Positions 1 through 10,698 of a stretch of 64,000 nt of DNA are shown here, piece by piece. This DNA comes from Drechmeria coniospora. Lineage: Eukaryota; Ascomycota; Sordariomycetes; Hypocreales; Ophiocordycipitaceae. How positions within the stretch are numbered: position 1 is the first letter of the stretch; each line of letters starts with the position of its first letter. The DNA is taken from contig NC_054391.1 in the NCBI RefSeq assembly GCF_001625195.1, positions 4,351,157 to 4,415,156 of the forward strand, written 5' to 3'. Under the pieces are notes generated by a model. It was not told where the DNA came from, ran no database searches, and saw only the letters and a program-made list of their open reading frames with translations. Made by a program: the position numbers and the translations under genes.

Positions 1-2150
1 GCGAGGAGAACATGGAGGCAAAGGCAGGAGGAATACTCAGCGGGGGAGGCTTCACATACAGTGAACATCGAAGGCGAGCATAAGTACTAGGTAGTGTAGA
101 TTAGTAGTGAGCACACATGTCAACCGACCATAATCGTGTATTACTTGTAACTAACTACTCCGTAACTGGGCGTACTTAGGACGGAGTACAGAGAGTACAA
201 TACTCTGTAGAACAACTTACAGTAAGTACTGTACCTAGGTTCTGTACATGCATTTCAGCTACCCGTACGGAGTACTGCACGTAAGTGTACCTTGCTGCGT
301 ACCTACGTACCTACTAATGTAGTACCTCCATACCATGGGCGTACCAACCTTGATGCATTTTCCCAAGAGAATCCAAGAACCCTGGGAGTCTAGTACAGTG
401 TACATTTCAGGCACCTGCACCCTGTACTGCAGCTCCCTTTACGGAGTACTCTGTACGTACTGTACCAAGTACATCTATAATACAGTGCAAGTAATATCTG
501 CCGACACAGGCACCCAAACAAACAGGAAGAACTCGTGACATGTAAGTAGTTGTACTTAGTGTTCTTGTAATCCGTACTACTGTACTTAGGTACTCCGTAC
601 TACTATACCCAGACTCCGTAATAGGTAGACAGTGCGCAGCACAGGTACTTACTTACGTTGTTCACATGCAGACTCCTGGTACCCACTTCAGGAAGCTCAG
701 CCTCTGCAGTATTAATACGTGCAAAACTGCACGGAGTACGGAGAACTTACAGTAAGTAAATGCATACTTGTACTGCAAGAACGTTGGAAGATGTACTTTG
801 TACTGTACTCCGTACAGAGGTAGCTGTTGACATGTAGCATTGAGGAAGGTTCTTTGGCGATAGGAATGAACCCGAAAACCTCGTTCCCCCATTCTTGCCT
901 ACCCTAATAATGGCAGAAGGAGTGTGAGGCTGGACATTGCCCGTTGTCTTCTGCTGTAGTTGTAGGTCTTTGGAATGGGGGCTTTGAATGAGTTGGTGGT
1001 CTAACATCGTCTTGACGGCATCTGGTTGTTTGCCACAAGCAAACAAGAGAACTACGGGACGTATCAACACTACTCACGGCCCTTGATTTACCCTGGGACC
1101 GCTAGTACCAGTAGAGGCGGTATCAGTACAACACCTAGGTGCCTTCGAAGGTTTGATAGATGTTATTACTAGGCACCCTACATAGGTAGTATTTGGCATT
1201 AGTAGGTGTTCATCGAGATCACTATTCACTGTGGGTGAGAGCATCTGTTGTCGACTTCCTACCGCCTACTCAACGAGTGCTTTAACATCAGGTAATACAA
1301 CTACTCATACGCACAAATCCTCATGCTTTAGTAGCAGGGAGCTTCTGTCCACGTGTGCCCGGGTACATGTGCGGAGTACTGATATGAAGATGTCCGTACA
1401 GGTCCATGAAAGTGTCCATGCAAGTACGCGTGAAGACGTGCTGCACTCGCGCTTGAATGCGAGCATGCATGGATACTGCCTGGGAGCAGCAGCAGCAGCA
1501 GCACCAACCACCCACAAGAGGAGAATTTCAGCACGCAGGAAGAGCCAACCAGCGTCATGGAGGGGCGATGATCCTGCCACTGACGCGCCTATAGGATGCT
1601 GTGGTGCGCCGCGTTGCTCAGTTTAGCGCACACCACCTCGGCCAGGCTAGAACCCCTCTTAGTCGGGAGGGTGACAAAAATAAGCGAGACTGGATGACGC
1701 GGGACACTGTCCAAATCATGGGGCAGTTAGGAGCTTCTTTTGGTGAAGTACAGTACAATGCTTGTACTCACATCTGATAAAACTGAATAATATCCCTTCT
1801 GCTGCTACATGACGAATTCCAGCGCGGCATGAGTCAAAAGTCAGAGATTCTCCATGCTCGCACCAGGCATCCGTGTTTCGCTTTTTTGTGTCACTAGCTG
1901 TTCCCCCTCACCCCACCCTAGGCGTGCCGTACAGTTCGCGCACTGTCCTGTACCTGTCAAGCAACTGGACTTTACACGTAAAACTAGTCACATATAGCGT
2001 ATGAAACGAGGAACGCGCACTGGCAGGAACGAGGGCTACAGTGTCCGTACTCCGTGCTAGTATCGAAGTACGTACTTGCAGAGTACCAGTCGCGCACGGC
2101 GCCACGACAGGGAAGTCACTCCACATGGGACAGGTTGTGCGGCCTTTGAA
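1..2150. other. Intergenic, rich in GTAC-type short words; no gene seen
   Basis: No open frame here has protein-like composition or recognisable motifs. Positions 60-660 and 700-1210 are packed with short recurring words (TACTCCGTA, its complement TACGGAGTA, CTTACAGTA, GTACATG), the same vocabulary that recurs near 9.3, 10.5, 13.7, 19-20 and 44.5-50.7 kb. A short CAG run lies at about 1488-1502. The sequence becomes pyrimidine-rich toward 2150, where the PAB1 promoter and leader begin. Confidence 0.6.
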
Positions 2151-2300
2151 AAAAATAATCACCACCGCAAATCAATTTCCCTCTTCTCTCCTCTTCACAC
2201 CACCCAACCTTTATCTCCAAATCACAACACCCCCATAACGACGAGTCGGTTCAGAGGTACGGTTCTTCGTACGGATTCTCTGTTCTTGCTCTTGTTCTTT

Positions 2301-2345
2301 CAATCAAGAAAATCAAACAAAAAAAATTGAAAACCCCAAAAAACC
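2301..2345 (+). promoter_or_regulatory. A-rich tract in the PAB1 5' leader, candidate autoregulatory element
   Basis: A roughly 45-nt stretch in which about two thirds of the bases are A, with runs of 4 to 8 A, lies about 280 nt before the PAB1 start codon in an otherwise C/T-rich leader. Poly(A)-binding protein mRNAs of animals and some fungi carry an oligo(A) stretch in the 5'UTR to which the protein binds to limit its own translation. Position and composition fit that role. The transcription start is not known, so membership of the mRNA is inferred. Confidence 0.5.
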
Positions 2346-2500
2346 CTTCGGCAGTCCTGTCTCGCGCCACCAGTCGACAGAACACCACAAACCCGACACT
2401 CTTCATCCACTTTGAGCCCGCATCCTCGCTTCTCAAAGTTCAAGTTTGACTCTGCGACCTCGCTTCGTCTATCTGCAGTCATCCTTCTTCCTGAAACCCA

Positions 2501-2585
2501 GTACGTTCTCGCCATAGCACCCTCTCGTGCTTGGCCTAGCCCCCACAAGAAGTTCTTACGCCTTCTAACGCCATTTCCCTCGCAG
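2501..2585 (+). other. Probable 5'UTR intron of PAB1
   Basis: A donor GTACGT at 2501, a perfect CTAAC branch point at 2565-2569 and an acceptor ending CGCAG at 2585 define an 85-bp intron ending 35 nt before the ATG. The pyrimidine-rich run CATTTCCCTCGCAG supports the acceptor. Spacing from branch point to acceptor (16 nt) is normal for filamentous fungi. RNA evidence is not available. Confidence 0.6.
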
Positions 2586-2620
2586 CCGTTGTTCATCCTA
2601 CCATCAGTCAGCGACGTAAA

Positions 2621-4974
2621 ATGGCTGCCAACACCACTTCCGGCGCTGTTGATCAGCTCGCCAATGACCTCAGCAACACTACCCTCAATGGCAGCGGCGA
2701 TGCCAAGGCTCCCACCATCGACACCAACGTGGCTGCCACCACTGAGGATGCGTCTGGCCCGACCCCAAACTCTGCCGCTCCCCACCCTCAGAACTCTGCC
2801 TCTCTTTACGTCGGAGAGCTCGATCCCTCCGTCACCGAGGCCATGCTCTTCGAGCTGTTCTCCCAGATCGGTGCCGTTGCCTCCATCCGCGTCTGCCGTG
2901 ATGCCGTTACCCGCCGCTCCCTCGGATATGCCTATGTCAACTACAACTCGACTTCGGATGGCGAGAAGGCTCTCGAGGAGCTCAACTATACCCTCATCAA
3001 GGGCCGCCCCTGCCGGATCATGTGGTCTCAGCGTGACCCTGCCCTCCGCAAGACCGGCCAGGGCAACGTGTTCATCAAGAACCTGGACGTTGCCATCGAC
3101 AACAAGGCACTCCACGACACCTTTGCCGCTTTCGGTAACATTCTGAGCTGCAAGGTTGCCCAGGACGAGCATGGAAACTCCAAGGGCTACGGCTTTGTTC
3201 ACTACGAGACCGACGAGGCCGCTTCGCAGGCCATCAAGCATGTCAACGGCATGCTTCTGAACGAGAAGAAGGTCTACGTTGGCCATCACATCCCCAAGAA
3301 GGACCGTCAGAGCAAGTTCGAGGAGATGAAGGCCAACTTCACCAACATCTACGTCAAGAACATCAGTGCCGACGCCACTGATGATCAGTTCCGCGAGCTA
3401 TTTGAGCAGTATGGCGACATCACCTCGTCGTCGCTTGCCCGCGACCCTGAAGGCAAGAGCCGTGGCTTCGGCTTCGTCAACTTCACCACCCACGAAGCCG
3501 CCTTCAAGGCCGTTGACGAGCTCAACGGAAAGGACCTCCGTGGCCTGGATCTATATGTTGGCCGTGCCCAGAAGAAGCACGAGCGTGAGGAAGAGCTCCG
3601 CAAATCCTATGAGGCTGCTCGTCTTGAGAAGGCCAGCAAGTACCAGGGTGTCAACCTCTACATCAAGAACCTCGGCGACGACATTGATGATGAGAAGCTC
3701 CGGACCATGTTCTCCGAGTTTGGCCCCATCACTTCAGCCAAGGTGATGAGGGACACGCCCGCGGAAACTGCCGAGAAGGAGCGCGAGGAGCGCGAGAAGG
3801 AGAAGGAGAAGGAGGACAAGGACAAGGAGAACAAGAAGGATGACGCCGCCGAGACGACGGAGCCCAAGGAGGCTGAGGAGGAAGAGTCGGCCGACAAGAA
3901 GTCTGACAAGAAGACCGACAAGAAGCTGGGCAAGAGCAAGGGCTTCGGATTCGTCTGCTTCAGCAACCCCGACGACGCCACCAAGGCTGTCGCCGAGATG
4001 AACCAGCGAATGATCGAGGGCAAGCCGCTTTACGTTGCTCTGGCTCAGCGCAAGGATGTTCGCAAGAGCCAGCTCGAGGCTAGTATCCAGGCTCGCAACC
4101 AACTGCGCATGCAGCAGGCCGCCGCCGCCGCCGGAATGCCCCAGCAGTACATGCAGCCTCCCGTCTTCTACGCCCCCGGCCAGCAGCCAGGCTTCATGCC
4201 ACAGGGTGGTCGTGGGATGCCCTTCCCTCAGCCCGGCCTCGGCATGGGAGGCGTCCAGGGCGGCCGTCCTGCCCAGTTCCCTGGCTACCCCCAGCAGGGT
4301 GGCCGAGGCGGCGTCCCCCAGCAGCTCCCCCCCAACATGTACGGCATGCCCGGCCAGTTCCCTCCTCAGTACGGCCAGCCTGGTACGCCGCAGTTCATGG
4401 CCGCCATGCAGCAGGCTCAGCAGGCTGCTCTGGGTGGTGGCCGTGGCGGTCCTCAGGGCGGTCGCGGTGCCATGCCGCCCCCCAACGCCGCTGGCGGCAT
4501 TCCTGGTGCCGGCATGCCTGGCTACCCTCCCAATAACCGCCAGCAGGGCAACATGGGACGCGGTGTCAATGCCAACGGTGCTCGCGCCGGCGGCAATTTC
4601 CCCAACCAACCCCGCGGCGATGCCAACACCAGCAGCGCTCTCCAGATGCAAATCGCTGCTGCGCCGCCTGCCCAGCAGAAGCAGATGCTCGGCGAGCTGA
4701 TTTTCCCCAAGATCCAGGCGATCAATGCGGACCTTGCCGGCAAGATCACGGGCATGCTCCTCGAGATGGACAACGCCGAGCTCATCAACCTGTAAGTTTC
4801 TTCGTGGTGAAGACGCCCGTGTGATCCGCCACTGATTGTGTATGCAGCATCGAGGATGATGTCTCGCTCAAGGCCAAGGTCGACGAGGCGCTTGCCGTCT
4901 ATGACGAGTACGTCAAGGCCCAGGGCGGTGCCGAGGACGGCGAGGCCAAGAAGGAGGAGGAGGCCAAGGCTTAA
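2621..4974 (+). CDS. PAB1: Polyadenylate-binding protein
   Basis: Cytoplasmic poly(A)-binding protein, which coats mRNA poly(A) tails and links them to translation initiation and deadenylation. Join 2621-4791, 4848-4974; the 56-bp intron has GTAAGT and GCAG ends, and splicing restores the frame across the PABC domain (765 aa). Four RRMs are visible: about residues 61-139, 149-226, 242-318 and 344-476, with RNP1-type cores [16 protein letters not shown] and KGFGFVCF. A glycine/proline/glutamine-rich linker (about 500-660) is followed by the C-terminal PABC domain (about 665-755, [11 protein letters not shown]). RRM4 is split by a charged insert of about 60 Lys/Glu/Asp residues (379-437). The start is the first ATG of the frame after a leader with an A-rich tract and a probable UTR intron. 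Highly expressed house-keeping gene, consistent with strongly C-biased third positions. Confidence 0.97.
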
Positions 4975-5923
4975 AGGAGCATCAAGTCACGGCCTCTCTT
5001 CTCTGCAGTTTTTAACATATTTCTTTTGTTATTTTCTTTTACGCAAACTTGCTACGTCCGGAAGGTATCTCGTCGAAATTGGGCGGTGACACGAAGAAGA
5101 GGTCAAAATCACCCTCGAGGCTTGCATTTGTACAGGTAGACTTTGTTACTATGTCTTCTCAGGAGGAACAAAAGTTATGGGCCTCGCTCGATTGGAGCGG
5201 GTGGTTGCGAAAGGCGCTGGTTGTCGGCCGTCCAGGACGGTCATGGCGAACCAAACTCCGTCAAGAGAACCCTCGGGAAGGCGTTGGGAGGGATGTCGTT
5301 GTTTCGTGGAACGAACGCGTGGAGAAATGGCCTATACCCCTCAGAACGAACGGTCAGCGTTATCACGGGCAGAAATTGACACACCCAGGTGTATGCAAAT
5401 AGGTTTTCTACTCGTGTCCATGCTTGAGCGTAAACACTTGGCCAGCTGGCTACTGCAGTGCGTGCTATATGTGACTGAAGGAGGGAGATGGCGTTGATGC
5501 GCTTGCTACAATTCATTGTCCTCGTCAGGGCTCGCCACATGAGGGTTGACGGCCGCTCTACCACGCTGATGCAAGCAATAATCTGTGATAAGTGAAGTGA
5601 TACAACGCTACCAAGTTCCATCGCGGTTTCCTGCCATATCACGGTTACAAAATCAATGCCGACGCCATTCCCATAGACGGGCATCGTGTCCAATTCGATG
5701 CCCAAAACGCCAATGCCAACAAACAAGGGAGCGATAATATGCACCTGCGGTGACCGTGTACGACGCTGGAAATTCATGCGTACCTAGCCAAAGGGACAAA
5801 ACTATCAGAGCGCCCATGTCCATCCATTCCTCAATGGGTAATCCGGTTAACGCCGATGGATGACCACACAACCAAGGGATAACTTATTCTCCCCCAAAAC
5901 GACACTGATTCCGGCTCGCCAGG
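4975..5923. other. Intergenic between PAB1 and a convergent gene
   Basis: The first 100 nt are T-rich and probably hold the PAB1 3'UTR and polyadenylation signals (TTTCTTTTGTTATTTTC at about 5020-5037). The rest shows no protein-like frame; open frames on both strands are short and lack motifs. The 3' end of the minus-strand membrane-protein gene follows at 5924. Confidence 0.6.
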
Positions 5924-8126
5924 TCACAGCCCGACTGCCGTCGTGGATGTAGCTCCGGGCTCAATCTCGGGTACGCGAGCGTACTTTTTAGAGCGGTCGA
6001 TGGAGTAGAGCGTCTCCATGACCTTGGACTTTTGCTCGCGGCGGATGTCGGCGAGGTAGTCGCGCACGCCGGAGATGCCGCGGATTTGGTCGTCGAGGGT
6101 GAGGGTGCTGGAGTTGAGGCCGCGGACGAGCTGGGAGGCCAGCTTGCCGCGGAGGGACTCGAGGGAGGCCTTGAGAGTGAGAAGCTTGCCGTGGTGGCTG
6201 ACGAGGGTGCCCTTGTTACGGACCGTCTTGCTGCGGACGTCGTGGAGGAGGGCGCGGTTGCGCTCGAACTTGCGCAGCTCGGCGGCGCGGGTGCCGAGAA
6301 TGCGGGCCCAGAGGCCGGAGAGGAGCTCGGCGTGGAACTCGTCCTGGGTGGAGGACTCGTGGGCGACGTGGCGGGCGAGCTTGAGGAAGTGGTTGTCTAT
6401 GTCGTCGAAGAGGGCGAAGAGGCTGACGCTGTGCTCGAGCTCGTCCTGGATGGCCTCTTCGATGGTGGAGAGGAAGGCGGTGAAGAGGCGCTGGATCATG
6501 CGCTGCTCGCGCTGGGGGTTGCTCATGCCGAAGACGGCGGTGGCGACGCGACCGAGGCGTGTAGGCGTGCCCGAGGCGTCCTCGAGGATCTGAGCGTCGG
6601 TGAGGAGGTTGTGGATATTGTCGTAGGCGTGGGAGAGATGAGAGGTCGGGCCTCGAATGTTGAGGCGGTTGAGGTGCATCTTGGCCCAGTCCATGATATC
6701 GAGGATCCTGCCTGCCAGGTCAACGGGATGACAAGAAGGCAGGTGCCTGCCTCGGGGGCCTCGAATTTGGGAGAGACTCACGCGTCAATGTCGCCGTCGA
6801 CGTGAGTGTGAAACCTGGTGAGATCGAGGACGAGCTTCTTCATGGTCTCGCTGATGGCGTCGAGGTTCTGAACGATGGTGTCGGCGTCGGCCATGCCGCT
6901 GATGCGCACGGACTCGCCGAGATCCCATATGGCGATGCTCGTCGACTGAAGCTCCTTGACATGGGCGACGGCGGGCTCGGAGAAGTATATGAGCGGCTCG
7001 AAGGAGCGGGCGAGGCCGGCAATCTTGACGAGATCGCCGACGGGTCGCGTGGCGGCCGGTTTGCTGAGCATCTTGGCGGTCGAGATGGAGAGAAGGGCGA
7101 CGAGAAATGTGGTCAGGATGGTGGACCAACTCGAGGTGAGGGCGCGATACCGCTTCTGCAGGAAGGTGATGGCATGCTCTATGGGTTTAGTACGCTGCAG
7201 CACTTCGGCGCGGACGGCAAAGCGGATGTCTGGGATCGGAAGGACGGTCAGCAAAGGATCGACCGTCAAATGCGGCGCAGCGGGGAGTGAAACGAGGCGC
7301 GACAGGGCGAGCGAGTGCCGACTAACAATTATCGGGCTGGGGTGACAGCATCGCATCTGGCAGGGGCATGTCCCGGGACGGACTCTTGCGATGGATCCTC
7401 AGCGTCGCATCCTCCAAAGGATTCGGCTCCGGGCCCGGGCTCGGACTCGGCCTCTTGTCCGGGCTCTGGCTGCCCTTGGGCAGCTTCGTGCGGATGGCCT
7501 GCTCCAGGACGTTGTCGTCGTCGCTCGGGGCTTCATCGTCCGAGTCGGGGCCCAGCAGGGCGCGAAAGGGCTCAGGCGGGGGCCTCCAGAAGCCGCGACT
7601 CCGGGCGCCGTTGCCGAGGTTCCGCCAGGCGGGCGGAGAGTAGCCACCTCCGGAAGCGATGTCCGAGTCCTCGAGGTCCTCGGTGGCCGGCTCGCTGGGC
7701 AGGGCCGAGGAGTGGCGCATGCTCGTGGGACTGACCGGGTGTTCGAAGTCCCTCAAGGAGACGTCGAGGTCGTCGAGGGGATCGTCGGCCATCGGGGAGG
7801 GCGAGGGCCGAGGGCGGCGCTGGCGTGACGGAGCGGTCGCGCCGCAGAACGAGTTGGTTCCCGGTTCGAAGGTCGGGGAGCCGGCCGAGCTCTGGGGCCC
7901 TGAGGCGGCGATAGGCGGGAAGGGCGGGAAGGGCGGGAAGCGTTGGGATGGAGGGGATGGACGGCAAGGCGGGGAGGGAGAGTCGCGAGATGCGCAGCGA
8001 GAGGCAGGGGACGCAGGCGGCGAGGAAGACGAGGACGAGGACGACGGAGGCGAGGTAGCCGATGGGCGTGACGCTGATGCTGATGAGGGAGACGTTGTTG
8101 TTGACGGTCAGGAAGGACGAAGGCAT
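5924..8126 (-). CDS. Conserved fungal membrane protein of unknown function, four exons or three plus a frame break
   Basis: Not assigned to a named family. Three 3' exons are clear on the minus strand: 7792-7327 or longer, 7229-6782 and 6707-5924. Intron 7326-7230 (GTTAGT, branch CTGAC, CCCAG) and intron 6781-6708 (GTGAGT, branch TTGAC, GGCAG) keep the frame. The 5' part starts at the ATG at 8126 and has a hydrophobic segment (VVLVLVFLAACVPCL); a second lies in the 7229 exon (TILTTFLVALLSIS). The middle is acidic, rich in Ser and Pro; the C-terminal 260 residues are helical and charged (coiled-coil-like). The 8126 frame and the MADDPLDD frame differ and no consensus intron joins them, so either a non-canonical intron lies around 7963-7890 or there is an indel. 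If translation starts at 7792 the product is 565 aa with one TM; from 8126 it is about 670 aa. Confidence 0.7.
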
Positions 8127-8270
8127 CGAGGGCGACGGCCTCTCTCGAGCGGCAAGATGCGAAGGCCGACGGTTGCGAGCGATGCGAGCGATGCGAGGAT
8201 TAGGGATGGGGATGGGGACGGGGATGGGAAACGATGAGAGGATGCGGCACGGTAGCGTTACGGCCGGCAC

Positions 8271-8300
8271 GGTACGGTACGGTACGGTACGGTGCGGTAC
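8271..8300. repeat. GGTAC pentanucleotide repeat
   Basis: Six consecutive 5-bp units, five identical (GGTAC) and one variant (GGTGC), lie about 145 bp upstream of the membrane-protein start codon. Because each unit contains GTAC, the tract is also a run of overlapping small palindromes. Confidence 0.9.
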
Positions 8301-8430
8301 GATGTGATGTAAAACACTCGTACCTCATAGGTCGCCAGCCAATGGTCTGCAAGGCGGGCACGGCGACGGCTCTCAACGAAGGACAGGGCAGGACCCTCGT
8401 CTCGCTCTCTGCTCTCCGCGTTCCGTTCTT

Positions 8431-8478
8431 TGCGCTCTTCTCTGCGCTCTTCTCTGCGCTCTTCTCTGCGCTCTTCTC
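8431..8478. repeat. Four exact copies of a 12-bp tandem repeat
   Basis: The unit TGCGCTCTTCTC is repeated four times without mismatch. Read on the minus strand it is a purine-rich GA/GC tract in the presumed promoter of the membrane-protein gene (start codon 8126). Confidence 0.95.
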
Positions 8479-10518
8479 TCCGTTGCTTGCTGTCTGCTGC
8501 CTGCCGCTGGCCGTCTGCACTCTGCTCCCCGAAACCCGCTTCCTGCTGATCTCGTTGGGGAGGGAGGGGGGGACCGAGCTGGGCTAGATGGCGTGCGTGT
8601 GGTGTGGTGTGTGGTCACTTGGGTGTCGTCGCATCCGACGTGCGCTGCACTGTTGACGGGAGGTGGGGATGGGGAGAGGACGAGCGGGGACGGCGGCCGG
8701 TGCCCGGCAGTTCGAGGCAGTTCGAGGTGCGATAGAGGCGCTGCAAGATCCTTGTTGGGATTGTCTCAGGGACTAGAGTTGTTCAGCACAGTACCTACGT
8801 GCTCGACCGGGGACCTAACCAAGCAACTAAGAGCCCTAACGTCGAAGCTGGCAGAGCTGCAAGGTCGATGAAGGTGGCTGGATGAAGGGTGGAATCGGGA
8901 AGAAACCGAGGGAATCGGAGACGAAGAGGACTGATCTCGTGGGAGCAACCCCAAGGTGCCCGTCCATCCCGCACTCATCCTCGCCCGTCACAAAAACCCA
9001 GCCCCTTGGGCCTCTTCTTTGGGCCGCCCCATTGAGCATCCATCCCATGGGCCGGAGGGAGACGGAAGGGGGGGGGGGGGAGGGTTGGCCGATTGTCCGA
9101 TAATCGAGAGGTTGGGGTTTGGGTGGACGTCGTCATTCGAAATGGAGGGGCAAATGGAAGATGAGGTAGGCCTAGGCTGACTGGCGCCCTGCATGTCCTT
9201 TCCTGGCGAGGCGAGCGACTTTCATGTAAGTATTACTGTACTAGGTACTTACTAGGTACCTACCAGCTAGTACGGAGTACAGTACAACTAGTCCTAAGGA
9301 GTACAGTACAGGTATTGCCGCTGGAAATGTACTTGGAAGTACTAGTGCTGTAAGTACTGTACTTATGTGCCTGCTAACCTTCTCGTACATGTTCACGAGA
9401 GCGCACGAGTACACCAACATGTACAGTATACTGTATATGTTTTCCAACGAGTTGGGGAATCGATCGAGTCTATCGAATAGGGTCAACCCGGATGCACATG
9501 TACGTGTAGTAGTAGTACATGTACTTCCGCCACGACTCGTGCCCGCCAACAAGTAACACATGCAGCGCACAGTGAATGGATCGCAGGATACGATCGCAGG
9601 AACCTGCCGCTACCGAGTCCCAAGGCGCTATCCCAAGGTGCTACAGGGAATACAGGGAACGCAGGCGCAGCAACCAGACCAGAGGGCAGGGCTGTTCCGC
9701 TGCCGCCGTTAACCAGATTCGCCCCGCATCCAGTCAGGGTCCTTGTCGTTACCGGCAAATGGACGACAAGCGCGCTACACCATGACGATAGAAAGACAGG
9801 GCCATGCAACCACTGTAAATCCACGTGCCATTCAGTTCCGCACCGAAAGGGCACCTTCTAACCCGCGGACTCGTACTCTTTCGTCGTCGTGCGTTCACAC
9901 AGGTTGGTAGTGTTACCCACAAGTACATGTACAGTAAGTACGCCTGCGGTACGAATTTTCCAAGGTGCCTCTACTTATGGTTGGTAGTCATGACGCTCCG
10001 GATGCCAGTGCCAAGTGCTTGCACTGCAGCATTACTTTGTAGATGCGAACTTTTCATCTTCAGTGCCTTCTGGACACTGCAAGGACTGCACTCCGCACAT
10101 GTACGGTACTCCCTACTGTACATGCAGCAAGCACTTACTTGTACTAATGGTAAGTACCTGTACTCTGGAAAGGGAATATTCGCTAGCACCAAGCCATGCC
10201 CGAGCAAGGCACCGTTGTCATCGCTGCCCACCCCATCATCCACCCGTCATCCACGCGCGTCGACATCCGCTCCACAACCATCCACCCGCTCCACCGACAA
10301 ACGCGTGGCCGTCGGCATCATCGTTTGCTGCTGGCAGCTCGAAGGATGCCCAAGGGGCCCTTGCATCGGGTCATGCCCGTCAGAGAGGGAAAAAGGAAAC
10401 AAAGGGCGGCGGAGATGAAAAAGGAAAACGCTGGGCGTCGAGGGGTGGAGAGCGCTGCAAGTACTCTGTACGAGGTACTCCGTGCTGCACAAGTACTTGT
10501 ACTTGCAGCATGTTCCCG

Positions 10519-10536
10519 TGCTCCGTACGGAGCACC
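10519..10536. repeat. Perfect 18-bp palindrome of the CTCCGTACGGAG type
   Basis: GTGCTCCGTACGGAGCAC is its own reverse complement. It joins the two halves of the common intergenic word (…CTCCGTA and TACGGAG…) head to head and lies in a cluster of such words 160 bp beyond the 3' end of the USP gene. Confidence 0.9.
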
Positions 10537-10698
10537 GCAGAATCCTCCCAAGTAATACGGAGTACTTAAGTACTGTGCTTGCAGTTGCGCTTACCTACTA
10601 GGTACTGTACCTACAGCTCTCGTGTCCACTGGCAGACAGCCGCTAGCATGGCCCAAGATCCTCTCGTCCCCTATCCGAATCTGATGGCCGGGCCTTCG

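Larger units (their letters stand above)
8127..10698. other. Intergenic with simple repeats and GTAC-word islands
   Basis: It holds the leader and promoter of the membrane-protein gene (with two short tandem repeats listed separately), a G-run at about 9069-9080, and two islands of TACGGAGTA-type words (about 9220-9560 and 9910-10160), with a further island at 10440-10620. No frame here has recognisable protein content. Confidence 0.55.

Noticed and set aside
2300..3289. Long minus-strand open frame opposite PAB1 (and others opposite PAB1 at 3734-4651)
   Set aside because: It mirrors the strongly GC3-biased PAB1 codons; composition is low-complexity and no motif or splice signal supports it.
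6032..6805. Plus-strand open frame opposite the membrane-protein gene
   Set aside because: Val/Glu/Gly-rich shadow of the minus-strand exons; no homology cues.
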